Shown piece by piece: positions 54,045 to 62,344 of a stretch of 64,000 nucleotides of DNA. The notes under the pieces were generated by a model. That model worked only from the letters and a program-made list of their open reading frames with translations. It ran no database searches and was not told the DNA's origin. This DNA is from Streptomyces sp. DH41 (GTDB lineage: Bacteria; Actinomycetota; Actinomycetes; Streptomycetales; Streptomycetaceae). Made by a program: the position numbers and the translations under genes. The stretch lies in contig NZ_JARVKY010000015.1 in assembly GCF_029813785.1 (NCBI RefSeq), forward strand, positions 150,509-214,508, in the 5' to 3' direction. The first letter of the stretch is position 1. Each line of letters begins with the position of its first letter.

Positions 54045-55433
54045 TCAGTCGTGGGAGTGCAGGGGCTTGCCGGCCAGCGCCAGGTGGGCCTCGCCGAGCG
54101 CCTCGTTCTGCGTCGGGTGGGCGTGGACGAGCTGGGCCACCTCGGCCGGCAGCGCCTCCCAGTTGTAGATCAGCTGGGCTTCGCCGACCTGCTCGCCCAT
54201 GCGGTCGCCGACCATGTGGACGCCGACCACGGCACCGTCCTTGACCTGGACGAGCTTGATCTCGCCCGTGGTCTTGAGGATCTTGCTCTTGCCGTTGCCC
54301 GCCAGGTTGTACTTCAGGGCGACGACCTTGTCCGCACCGTAGATCTCCTTGGCCTTGGCCTCGGTGATACCGACGGAGGCGACCTCCGGGTGGCAGTACG
54401 TCACCCGCGGCACGCCGTCGTAGTCGACCGGGACGGTCTTCAGGCCGGCCAGCCGCTCCGCCACCAGCATGCCCTCGGCGAAGCCGACGTGCGCGAGCTG
54501 GAGGGTCGGGACGAGGTCACCGACGGCGGAGATCGTCGGGACGTTGGTCCGCATGTACTCGTCGACGAGGACGTAGCCGCGGTCCATGGCGACGCCGGCC
54601 TCCTCGTAGCCCAGGCCCTGTGAGACCGGGCCGCGGCCGATGGCGACGAGCAGGACCTCGGCCTCGAACTCCTTGCCGTCGGCGAGGGTGACCTTGACGC
54701 CGTCCTGGGTGTACTCGGCCTTCTGGAAGAAGGTGCCCAGGTTGAACTTGATGCCCCGCTTGCGGAAGGCGCGCTCCAGCAGCTTGGAGCTGTTCTCGTC
54801 CTCGACCGGCACGAGGTGCTTGAGGCCCTCGACGACCGTGACGTCGGTGCCGAAGGACTTCCACGCCGAGGCGAACTCGACGCCGATGACGCCGCCGCCC
54901 AGGACGATCGCGGACTTCGGCACGCGGTCCAGGACCAGGGCGTGGTCGGAGGAGATGATCCGGTCGCCGTCGATCTCCAGGCCCGGCAGCGACTTCGGCA
55001 CGGAGCCGGTCGCCAGCAGGACGTGGCGGCCCTGGACCCGCTGGCCGTTCACGTCGACGGAGGTGGGGGAGGACAGCCGGCCCTCACCCTCGATGTAGGT
55101 CACCTTGCGCGAGGCGATCAGACCCTGCAGGCCCTTGTACAGGCCCGCGATCACGTCGTCCTTGTACTTGTGGACGGCCGCCATGTCGATGCCCTCGAAG
55201 GTGGCCTTCACACCGAACTGCTCGCTCTCGCGGGCCTGGTCGGCGATCTCACCCGCGTGCAGCAGAGCCTTGGTGGGGATGCAGCCGTTGTGCAGGCAGG
55301 TACCGCCGACCTTGCCCTTCTCGATCAGGGCGACGTCCAGGCCCAGCTGGGCCCCGCGCAGCGCCGCGGCGTAACCACCGCTGCCACCGCCGAGGATCAC
55401 TAGGTCGAAAACGGTGCTGGCGTCGTTCGCCAC
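54045..55433 (-). CDS. lpdA: dihydrolipoamide dehydrogenase (E3)
   Basis: Flavoprotein that reoxidises the lipoyl groups of E2 with NAD. 462 residues, the family length. FAD motif DLVILGGGSGGYAAALRGAQ, redox-active disulfide in GGTCLHNGCIPTK, NAD-binding motif SAIVLGGGVIGVEFASAW, and the C-terminal His-Glu pair HAHPTQNEALGEA are all present. GTG at 55433 with GGAGG seven bases upstream is the start that matches the family; the frame to 55547 is longer but not conserved. Lies 63 bases upstream of the E2 gene and is presumably co-transcribed. Confidence 0.97.
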   Translation of the reverse strand: MANDASTVFDLVILGGGSGGYAAALRGAQLGLDVALIEKGKVGGTCLHNGCIPTKALLHAGEIADQARESEQFGVKATFEGIDMAAVHKYKDDVIAGLYKGLQGLIASRKVTYIEGEGRLSSPTSVDVNGQRVQGRHVLLATGSVPKSLPGLEIDGDRIISSDHALVLDRVPKSAIVLGGGVIGVEFASAWKSFGTDVTVVEGLKHLVPVEDENSSKLLERAFRKRGIKFNLGTFFQKAEYTQDGVKVTLADGKEFEAEVLLVAIGRGPVSQGLGYEEAGVAMDRGYVLVDEYMRTNVPTISAVGDLVPTLQLAHVGFAEGMLVAERLAGLKTVPVDYDGVPRVTYCHPEVASVGITEAKAKEIYGADKVVALKYNLAGNGKSKILKTTGEIKLVQVKDGAVVGVHMVGDRMGEQVGEAQLIYNWEALPAEVAQLVHAHPTQNEALGEAHLALAGKPLHSHD

Positions 55434-55929
55434 GTCACGTCCTCCATGCATGTGCGCCACGCCGGTCTCCAGTGACCGGTCGGCGGCTGGTGTCCGGCCG
55501 CTCATTGTTCTCGGCCCTTGGGTGGGCCCTGTCCTGCCGAGCCCCATCTTCGCACTTGTAGGGGGCGGACGAGACGTGGGGCCGGGGTGTGAGACGTCCC
55601 ACGTTCACTCGACGAGGACGGTGGGACGACGCCGTCAGGGGCGCGGGGCTGTATTTGATCTGCGGCTCCGCCGCGTGGGCGCGACGAGCCACGACGGACC
55701 CGCGGCCGCACAATCACCCGCACCCCTGAGCCAGTAGGCGCTCCTAGGGGGCGTCGTTTGGATCCTGCCGGGGCCGCGGGGTCTGGCACGCACATCTGCG
55801 GCGTTGTCGTCGGTCGCCGAGGCTCCGCGTCGACTCCCTCCTCCGCCTTGCAGCTGCACGCACCAGACCCCGCTCGGGTCGGCAACAAGGCACCGTCGCC
55901 CGGAGCCGACCTGATCCAAACGACACCCC
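55434..55929. other. 496-bp lpdA-pepA interval
   Basis: Contains the lpdA promoter region (about 55434-55634, no clear boxes), a REP-like unit (55635-55729) and MITE copy 2 (55744-55933). No gene. Confidence 0.7.
55635..55729. repeat. REP-like element next to MITE copy 2
   Basis: Starts tcaggggcgcggggctgta and ends cacccctga, giving a 7-bp terminal inverted repeat, with an internal gcggctccgccgc hairpin. Familiar as a recurrent Streptomyces intergenic sequence; repeat status is from memory. Confidence 0.5.
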
Positions 55930-55933
55930 CTAG
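55744..55933. mobile_element. MITE copy 2 (190 bp)
   Basis: Same family as the element at 32377, in inverted orientation. Terminal repeats 55744-55764 and 55913-55933 match those of copy 1 (one mismatch, T to C at 55752, in the left repeat). Interior aligns to copy 1, including the ggtctggtgcgtgcagctgc stretch, but lacks the GGGGGCACCTCCC hairpin of about 35 bases. No ORF. Its right CTAG provides the TAG stop of pepA. Confidence 0.85.
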
Positions 55934-57456
55934 CCGAGCTCACCCGCAGCCGTCAGCTCGGCGACCCGCACCAGCGTCCGCACAGCCGTACCGGTCCCGC
56001 CCTTGGGGGTGTAGCCGAACGGGCCGCCCTCGTTGTAGGCCGGGCCCGCGACGTCCAGGTGCGCCCAGGTGACGCCCTCACCGACGAACTCGCGCAGGAA
56101 CAGGCCGGCCACCAGGCCGCCGCCCATCCGCTCACCCATGTTCGCGATGTCGGCGGTCGCCGAGTCCATCCCCTTGCGCAGGTGCTCGGGCAGCGGCATC
56201 GGCCACGCCGGCTCGCCGACCTCCTCCGCGGCCTCGTGCACCGTGGAACGGAACGCGTCGTCGTTCGCCATGATCCCGTACGTCCGGCTGCCCAGCGCCA
56301 CCATCATCGCGCCGGTCAGGGTCGCCACGTCGATGATCGCGTCCGGCTTCTCCTGCGAGGCCGCCCACAGCGCGTCGGCGAGCACGAGCCGGCCCTCGGC
56401 GTCGGTGTTGAGCACCTCCACCGTCTTGCCGCTGTACATGCGCAGCACGTCACCCGGGCGGGTCGCGGAGCCCGACGGCATGTTCTCGGCCAGCGCCAGC
56501 CAGCCGGTGACGTTGACCTCCAGGCCGAGGCGCGCGGCGGCGACGACCGCGGCGAACACGGCGGCGGCACCGGCCATGTCGCACTTCATCGTCTCGTTGT
56601 GCCCGGCCGGCTTCAGCGAGATGCCGCCCGAGTCGTAGGTGATGCCCTTGCCGACGAAGGCGAGGGACTTCGTCGCCTTGGACGACGTGTACGACAGCTT
56701 CACCAGGCGCGGACCCGACGCCGAACCGGCGCCGACGCCGAGGATGCCGCCGTAGCCGCCCTTGACGAGCGCCTTCTCGTCGAGCACCTGCACCTTGATG
56801 CCGTGCTCCTTGGCGGCGGCCTGCGCGACGGCCGCGAACGCCTCGGGGTCGAGGTCGTTCGGCGGGGTGTTGACCAGGTCGCGGGCGCGGTTCAGCTCCT
56901 CACAGACGGCCGCGGCGCGCTCGATCGCCGCCTTGTACGCCTTGTCGCGGGGCTTGCCGCCGAGCAGCGCGGCCTCGGCCAGCGGGGCCTTGCCGTTCTT
57001 CGCCTTCGGGTCCTTGCCGGACTCCTTGTAGGCCTCGAAGGAGTACGCGCCGAGCAGCACGCCCTCACCGACGGCGCCGGCGTCGGCGGCCTCGGCCAGC
57101 GGCAGGGCGAAGGCGGCCTTCTTGGAGCCGGTGAGCGCGCGGGCGGCGGCGCCGGCGGCCCTGCGCAGCGCCTCGGCGTCGAACCCGGCGTCCTTCTCGG
57201 GCTCGGTGCCGAGGCCCACCGCCACCACGACGGGTGCCTTGAAGCCGGCCGGCGCGGGCAGCTTCGTCACCTCGCCCTCGGCGCCGGAGGCACCGAGGGT
57301 CTCCAGGACGCCGGCGAGCCGGCCGTCGTACGCCTTGTCCACGGCCTCGGCGCCCGGCGCGACGACCGGGCCCTTGTTGCCCTTGGCGACACCGATCACG
57401 ATCGCGTCGGCCCGCAGGCCGGGCGCCGCGGCGGTGGAGAGAGTGAGAGCAGTCAC
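55930..57456 (-). CDS. pepA: leucyl aminopeptidase (M17)
   Basis: Cytosolic hexameric aminopeptidase, 508 residues. Metal and active-site motifs: VGKGITYDSGGISLKP, MKCDMAGAAAV and the M17 signature NTDAEGRLVLADAL. GTG at 57456 (VTALTLS) is the family-like start; codons back to 57585 are not conserved. The C-terminus ends ELTAAGELG followed by a TAG that belongs to MITE copy 2. Removes N-terminal residues from peptides; PepA in other bacteria also acts in site-specific recombination and regulation. Confidence 0.95.
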   Translation of the reverse strand: MTALTLSTAAAPGLRADAIVIGVAKGNKGPVVAPGAEAVDKAYDGRLAGVLETLGASGAEGEVTKLPAPAGFKAPVVVAVGLGTEPEKDAGFDAEALRRAAGAAARALTGSKKAAFALPLAEAADAGAVGEGVLLGAYSFEAYKESGKDPKAKNGKAPLAEAALLGGKPRDKAYKAAIERAAAVCEELNRARDLVNTPPNDLDPEAFAAVAQAAAKEHGIKVQVLDEKALVKGGYGGILGVGAGSASGPRLVKLSYTSSKATKSLAFVGKGITYDSGGISLKPAGHNETMKCDMAGAAAVFAAVVAAARLGLEVNVTGWLALAENMPSGSATRPGDVLRMYSGKTVEVLNTDAEGRLVLADALWAASQEKPDAIIDVATLTGAMMVALGSRTYGIMANDDAFRSTVHEAAEEVGEPAWPMPLPEHLRKGMDSATADIANMGERMGGGLVAGLFLREFVGEGVTWAHLDVAGPAYNEGGPFGYTPKGGTGTAVRTLVRVAELTAAGELG

Positions 57457-57723
57457 GGTGGTGAAATCTCGCTTCCGTATGAAGTCTTGTATGGCCGAAT
57501 GCGGGTGGGTCGACCGGGCCCGACAACCGACCCTGGATCCCTCCTGCGGTGCGGTCTCCGCCTGGGGCGGGCGAGCACCCGGCACGAGCCTACGCTCGCG
57601 ACCGCGTTCACTCTCTCCCGCGGGTCCGTGGTGCGCCGCTCGGCGCCCGGGACGGCGCCGTACGGCACCGGGGATGCGAGATCATTCCTGGCGTACGCCA
57701 CCCCCCGCCCCTGGAGCACTCCC

Positions 57724-58506
57724 TTGAGACGCCCGGTCCTGTCGATAGCCCTGCTTCTGCTGCTCACGGCCTGCACGTCGTCCCCCGACGCCGAACCGGA
57801 AGCCCGCGACCACTGGCAGCCCCGGCCCGGCACCGCCTGGCAGTGGCAGCTCAGCGGAACGCTCGACACCTCCGTCGACGTGCCGGTCTACGACATCGAC
57901 GGCTTCGACCACACCGGCGCGACGGTCGCCCGACTGCACGACGACGGCCGCAAGGTCATCTGCTACCTGTCCACCGGCGCCTGGGAGGACTTCCGCCCCG
58001 ACGCCGGCGAGTTCCCGCAGTCGGTACTGGGCAAGGGCAACGGCTGGGAGGGCGAACGCTGGCTGGACATCCGGGAGACGGAGATCCTGGAGCCGCTGAT
58101 GGCCGAGCGCGTCGACATGTGCCGGGAGAAGGGCTTCGACGCCGTCGAGCCGGACAACATGGACGGCTACAAGAACGAGACCGGCTTCCCCCTCACCGCC
58201 GACGACCAGCTGCGCTACAACCGGCTCATCGCGAAGCTCGCCCACGACCGCGGCATGGCCGTCGGGCTGAAGAACGACCTGGACCAGATCCCCGAGCTGG
58301 TGGACGACTTCGACTTCGCGGTCAACGAGCAGTGCGCGCAGTACGGGGAGTGCGCCGACAACCAGCCGTTCATCGACGCGGACAAGGCGGTCTTCCACGT
58401 CGAGTACGAGCTGCCGGCCGAGCGGTTCTGCGACGACTCCCGTGAGCTGCGGCTGAGTTCGATGGTGAAGAAGTACGAACTGGGGGCGTGGCGCGAGGCC
58501 TGCTGA
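57724..58506 (+). CDS. GH114-like lipoprotein (endo-alpha-1,4-polygalactosaminidase type)
   Basis: 260-residue exported protein of the GH114 TIM-barrel family: WQWQLSGTLDTSVDVPVYDI at the start, VICYLSTGAWEDFRPD, and GFDAVEPDNMDGY with the likely catalytic acid near the barrel end. A short lipoprotein signal ends in LTAC with Cys17. The start is TTG at 57724 with GGAG seven bases upstream; no ATG/GTG in frame gives a sensible signal peptide. GH114 enzymes cut galactosamine-rich exopolysaccharide of fungi, so a role in fungal biofilm or wall degradation is likely, but activity cannot be assured. Confidence 0.87.
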   Translation: MRRPVLSIALLLLLTACTSSPDAEPEARDHWQPRPGTAWQWQLSGTLDTSVDVPVYDIDGFDHTGATVARLHDDGRKVICYLSTGAWEDFRPDAGEFPQSVLGKGNGWEGERWLDIRETEILEPLMAERVDMCREKGFDAVEPDNMDGYKNETGFPLTADDQLRYNRLIAKLAHDRGMAVGLKNDLDQIPELVDDFDFAVNEQCAQYGECADNQPFIDADKAVFHVEYELPAERFCDDSRELRLSSMVKKYELGAWREAC

Positions 58507-58546
58507 CCCCGGATCCCCGGATCGTGGGTTGCCGGCCTGCGAGGGC

Positions 58547-59341
58547 TCAGCCGAGGACCAGCACCACGAGGGCGGTGGTGGCCGCCGTCTCCGCGACCCC
58601 GCCGAACACGTCACCGGTGACCCCGCCGAAGCGGCGGACGCAGTGCCGCAGCAGCAGTTCGGCGGCGACGACGGCGGCCGGTACGGCGAGCGCCGCGCGC
58701 ACCGCGCCGTACGGTCCGTCGTACGCCCCGAAGAGCGCCCCCGCCACCGCCCCGCCCGCCGTGACGACGGCGGCGACGGCCAGCGCGCCACCCACCGGCA
58801 CCACTCCGGCGACCGCCGCGCCCAGCCCCTCCGGGCGGGCGGCGGGCACCGCGGCCCGGGCGGCGAGCGTGAGCGCCAGCCGGGCGGCGGTCGCCGACAC
58901 CACGGCGGCGAGCGCGCCCCACGCCCAGGAAGCGTCGTAGGCCTGGGTCAGCGCGGCCACCTGGGCGAACAGTACGAAGACGAGGGACAGTACGCCGAAC
59001 GGCCCGATGTCCGACTGCTTCATGATCCGCAGCGCGTCCTCGGCGGGCTTCCCGCTGCCGAGCCCGTCCGCGGTGTCGGCCAGCCCGTCCAGATGCAGCC
59101 CCCGGGTGAGCACGGCGGGCACGGCGGCCGTGGCGACCGCGGCGAGCAGGCTCCCCGCGCCCAGGAACAGCAGCAGGAGCCCGACGGCCGCCGCGGCGGC
59201 GCCGACGGCCAGCCCGGCCAGCGGAGCGCACAGCATGCCGCCGCGCGCCGCCTCCCGGTCCCAACGGGTCACCCTGACCGGGAACACGGTGAGGGTGCCG
59301 AACGCGAAACGGAGGCCGTCGGGGAAGGGGGTCCTGAGCAC
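58547..59341 (-). CDS. cobS: adenosylcobinamide-GDP ribazoletransferase (cobalamin synthase)
   Basis: Membrane enzyme that joins adenosylcobinamide-GDP and alpha-ribazole in the last assembly step of cobalamin. 264 residues, six to seven membrane segments, and the CobS signature HLDGLADTADGLGS with its Asp residues for Mg. GTG start at 59341. Convergent with the GH114 gene. CobT and CobU, which make the two substrates, are encoded within 4 kb, interrupted by a membrane protein and a methyltransferase. Confidence 0.95.
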   Translation of the reverse strand: MLRTPFPDGLRFAFGTLTVFPVRVTRWDREAARGGMLCAPLAGLAVGAAAAAVGLLLLFLGAGSLLAAVATAAVPAVLTRGLHLDGLADTADGLGSGKPAEDALRIMKQSDIGPFGVLSLVFVLFAQVAALTQAYDASWAWGALAAVVSATAARLALTLAARAAVPAARPEGLGAAVAGVVPVGGALAVAAVVTAGGAVAGALFGAYDGPYGAVRAALAVPAAVVAAELLLRHCVRRFGGVTGDVFGGVAETAATTALVVLVLG

Positions 59342-59401
59342 CGGCGCAGACTACCCGGCGGTCACCGGGGCACGAGCCCCGCCCGGGGCTAAAGTGCGCA
59401 T

Positions 59402-60154
59402 ATGGGAGATTGGTGGCAGCGCAACATCATGGAACCGGGCAAGCTGCCGCTGCTCCTCGCCCTGGCGGCCTTCGTGCTGACGTTCGTGGTCACCCGGGTC
59501 GTCACCCGCCTCATCCGGGCCGGCAAAGGCCCCTTCGGCAACGTGCGGGCCGGCGGGGTGCACATCCACCACGTCGTCCCGGGGGTCGTCCTCACCGTCG
59601 TCGGCGGCTTCGGCGCGGTCGCGGGGGGCCGGCACGGGTTCGGCTCCGCCCTCGCGGCGGTGGTCTTCGGTATCGGGGCGGGCCTCGTCCTGGACGAGTT
59701 CGCGCTGATCCTGCACCTCGACGACGTCTACTGGACCGAGGCGGGCCGCAAGAGCGTGGAGGTCGTGGTGGTCACCGCGGCCCTGGTCGGCCTGATGCTC
59801 GCCGGGTTCACGCCGTTCGGCGTCGACGGCATGTCCGAGGACGAGTTGCGGGACCGCGCCAACGTCACCGCGACCGTCGCGGGGAACTTCCTCTTCTCCC
59901 TCCTCGCCCTGGCGAAGGGCAAGGCCCGCCTCGCGGTCTTCGGTGTGATCGTCCCCGTCGTCGCGCTGGTCGGCGCCGTCCGCCTGGCCCGCCCGGGCTC
60001 GCCCTGGGCCCGCCGCTTCTACGGCCGCCGCCCGCGCGCCCGCGCCAAGTCCCGGCTGCGCGCCTACCGCCACGACCGCCGCTGGTCCGGCCCCCGCCGC
60101 GCCGTCCAGGACTGGATCGGCGGCCACCCGGACCCGCCCCCGGCCCGCCGCTGA
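59402..60154 (+). CDS. integral membrane protein with HIHH motif
   Basis: 250-residue protein of unknown function. About five to six membrane helices occupy residues 14-35, 59-76, 82-103, 119-138, 155-172 and 177-195; the C-terminal 55 residues are extremely Arg-rich and cytoplasmic. A conserved-looking polar motif HIHHVVPGVVL (54-64) lies at a helix start and DEFALILHLDD (98-108) in another, so a metal- or proton-binding site between helices is possible. ATG at 59402. It is divergent from cobS and lies inside the cob group; no link is proven. Confidence 0.8.
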   Translation: MGDWWQRNIMEPGKLPLLLALAAFVLTFVVTRVVTRLIRAGKGPFGNVRAGGVHIHHVVPGVVLTVVGGFGAVAGGRHGFGSALAAVVFGIGAGLVLDEFALILHLDDVYWTEAGRKSVEVVVVTAALVGLMLAGFTPFGVDGMSEDELRDRANVTATVAGNFLFSLLALAKGKARLAVFGVIVPVVALVGAVRLARPGSPWARRFYGRRPRARAKSRLRAYRHDRRWSGPRRAVQDWIGGHPDPPPARR

Positions 60155-60276
60155 CCCGCCGGCCGCGGGCAGCGACGGGTGGGCGGTGGCCGGCGGGGGC
60201 GTCCCAGCAGACCGGCAGCGCGGGGCCGCACGCCCCACCACCCGTACTCACGTCGGGTGACCGGGGCGGCTCCGGC

Positions 60277-61359
60277 TCACCGATCGTCGACCGGGGCCTC
60301 ACTTGCGGAACCGTCGGAGACCTCCGGCAGTTCCGCCGCCAGCGCGGCGGCGGCCTGCACCAGCGGCAACGCCAGCAGGCCCCCGGCTCCCTCGCCCACG
60401 GTCACGCCCTGGGACAGCAGCGGCTCCAGGGCCATCCGGTCCAGCGCCTTGGCCTGGCCCGGCTCCCCGCTGTCGTGCGCGGCCAGCCACCAGTCCGGCG
60501 CCCGGAAGGCGACCCGCTGCCCGACCAGCGCGCACGCGGCCGACACGACGCCGTCCAGGATCACCGGCGTCTTGCGCACCGCGCTCTGCAGCAGGAAGCC
60601 CGTCATGGCGGTGAGGTCGGCGCCGCCCACCGTCGCGAGCAGCCGCAACTGGTCCCCGAGCACCGGCCGGGCCCGGCGCAGCGCGTCGCGGATCGCCGCG
60701 CACTTGCGCATCCAGGCCAGGTCGTCGATGGCCAGCCCGCCCCGCCCGGTGACGACCGACGCGTCCGTCCCGCACAGCGCGGCGACCAGCACGCCCGCCG
60801 CCGTGGTCCCGCCCACGCTCACATCACCGAGCACCACCAGATCGGTGCCGGAGTCGGCCTCCTCGTCGGCCACCGCCATCCCGGCCCGGAAGGCGGCCTC
60901 CGCCTCCTCGAGGGTCAGCGCGTCCTCGACGTCGATGCGCCCGCCGCCGCGCCGCACCCGGTGCCCCGCCACCTCGGCCGGCAACGTCTCCGGGTCGCAG
61001 TCCAGGGCCATGTCGACGACCCGCACCGGCACGCCGAGCCGCCGGGCGAGCACGGACACCGGCCGGCCGCCCTCGAGTACCTCGCGCACCAGCTCACCGG
61101 CACCGCCCGCCGGCCGCGCCGAGACGCCCAGCTCGGCGACCTTGTGGTCGCCGGCGAAGAGCACCACCCGGGGCCGTTCGACCGGCCGCACCGGTACGGC
61201 GGACCGCGCCGCGGCCAGCCACTCGCCCAGGTCGTCCAGGCGGCCCAGCGATCCGGGCGGGACGGCCTGACGCTCCCGGCGCGCCTCGGCGTCGCGGCGC
61301 ACCCCGCCGTCGGGGCGCTCGATCAGATCGGTGAAGTCGTCGAGATTCAGCGAGCTCAT
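60277..61359 (-). CDS. cobT: nicotinate-nucleotide--dimethylbenzimidazole phosphoribosyltransferase
   Basis: Makes alpha-ribazole phosphate, the activated lower ligand of cobalamin. 360 residues. Family blocks: PPGSLGRLDDLGEWLA at the N-terminus, LFAGDHKVAELGVSA, VLGDVSVGGTTAAGVLVAAL, and the catalytic Glu in GVTVGEGAGG near the C-terminus. ATG at 61359 (MSSLNLDDF). Lies between the HIHH membrane protein and a methyltransferase gene that reads the other way. No cobalamin riboswitch was found in the upstream region (61360-61525). Confidence 0.95.
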   Translation of the reverse strand: MSSLNLDDFTDLIERPDGGVRRDAEARRERQAVPPGSLGRLDDLGEWLAAARSAVPVRPVERPRVVLFAGDHKVAELGVSARPAGGAGELVREVLEGGRPVSVLARRLGVPVRVVDMALDCDPETLPAEVAGHRVRRGGGRIDVEDALTLEEAEAAFRAGMAVADEEADSGTDLVVLGDVSVGGTTAAGVLVAALCGTDASVVTGRGGLAIDDLAWMRKCAAIRDALRRARPVLGDQLRLLATVGGADLTAMTGFLLQSAVRKTPVILDGVVSAACALVGQRVAFRAPDWWLAAHDSGEPGQAKALDRMALEPLLSQGVTVGEGAGGLLALPLVQAAAALAAELPEVSDGSASEAPVDDR

Positions 61360-61525
61360 TCGCCGAACAGTACCGGCCCCGGTCGAACACGGCGGCGGGC
61401 CCGTGCGCACCGCGCCCGGGCGGCGTCGTTGCGCCTCGGATCGCGATCACCTACGTAACGTTTCGCGTGGATTGTCGTACCTCGCCTTCCTGTCTGCTCT
61501 CCTCCTCTCGTGCCGGGAGCCGCCC

Positions 61526-62329
61526 ATGTCCGCACCCTCCGCACCCTCCGGCCCCTCGGCGCCGCGTCCCGTACCCCACGTGCCTCCCGTGCCCCGGTAC
61601 GGGCCGCGCCGCGAGGACTGCCCCTGGTGCGGCTCCCGGCGGCTGCGCACCCGCCCGCGCCGCGAGGACCCGAGCCGGGCCGCCCCCGGCAGGTCCGTCC
61701 TCGAACGCTGCCTGGACTGCCGGCACGCCTTCCGCAACCCCCCGCCCACGCCCGGCCCGGAACACCCGCTGGTCCGGGCCGGAGTCCGGCTGAGACACGG
61801 TCTGGCCGCCCGGGCGATGCTCCGCCGCTGCCCCGATCCCGAGAGCTGGCTGGACGTCGGCACCGGCGACGCCGACTTCCCCCACACCGCGCGCGCCCAC
61901 TTCCCGTACACCTCCTTCGACGGCCTGGACCCCAGCCACCGCGTCCTGCGCGCCCGCGCGGTCGAGCGCGTCGAGGAGGCGTTCGTCGGCCGTCTGACGG
62001 ACCCGCACATCGCGGCCCGCCTGCGCGCCCGCTACGACGTCGTCAGCCTCTTCCACCACCTGGAACGCGTCCCGGACCCGCGCGCCGAACTGCGTGCCGC
62101 CCTCCACGTGCTCCGCCCCGGCGGTCATCTGCTCGTGGACGTGGCGGACCCGCGCCGCCTGCTCGTCCTGACGCCCGGCGCCTCGCACCCGGCGGGTCTG
62201 CGCGTCGAACTGGCGGCGCAGGGCTGCACGATGCTCACCGGTACGCGGACCCACCGCGTCATCGCGCGCAAGGACGCGTCAGCCCCGTGGTATCCGTCAG
62301 CGCCGTGGGCCCCGTGGCACCGCCCGTGA
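61526..62329 (+). CDS. SAM-dependent methyltransferase with N-terminal zinc ribbon
   Basis: 267-residue protein. A four-Cys zinc ribbon (CPWC and CLDC, about residues 31-63) precedes a class I methyltransferase fold: motif I WLDVGTGDADF, YTSFDGLDPS as motif II, and YDVVSLFHHLERVPDPRAEL leading into VLRPGGHLLVDV. Zinc-ribbon methyltransferases of this type often act on sugars or lipids at the envelope; substrate unknown. ATG at 61526 with CGGGAG upstream. Placed between cobT and cobU but reading opposite to both, so probably unrelated to cobalamin. Confidence 0.88.
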   Translation: MSAPSAPSGPSAPRPVPHVPPVPRYGPRREDCPWCGSRRLRTRPRREDPSRAAPGRSVLERCLDCRHAFRNPPPTPGPEHPLVRAGVRLRHGLAARAMLRRCPDPESWLDVGTGDADFPHTARAHFPYTSFDGLDPSHRVLRARAVERVEEAFVGRLTDPHIAARLRARYDVVSLFHHLERVPDPRAELRAALHVLRPGGHLLVDVADPRRLLVLTPGASHPAGLRVELAAQGCTMLTGTRTHRVIARKDASAPWYPSAPWAPWHRP

Positions 62330-62344
62330 GATCCGCGGCACCCG

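Noticed and set aside
61360..61525. Cobalamin riboswitch in front of cobT
   Set aside because: Looked for a B12-box (GCCACTG type) and long leader; none seen here or before cobS and cobU.
62330..62344. Link between the methyltransferase and cobalamin synthesis
   Set aside because: It reads opposite to cobT and cobU, and its zinc ribbon plus fold do not resemble corrin-ring methyltransferases.
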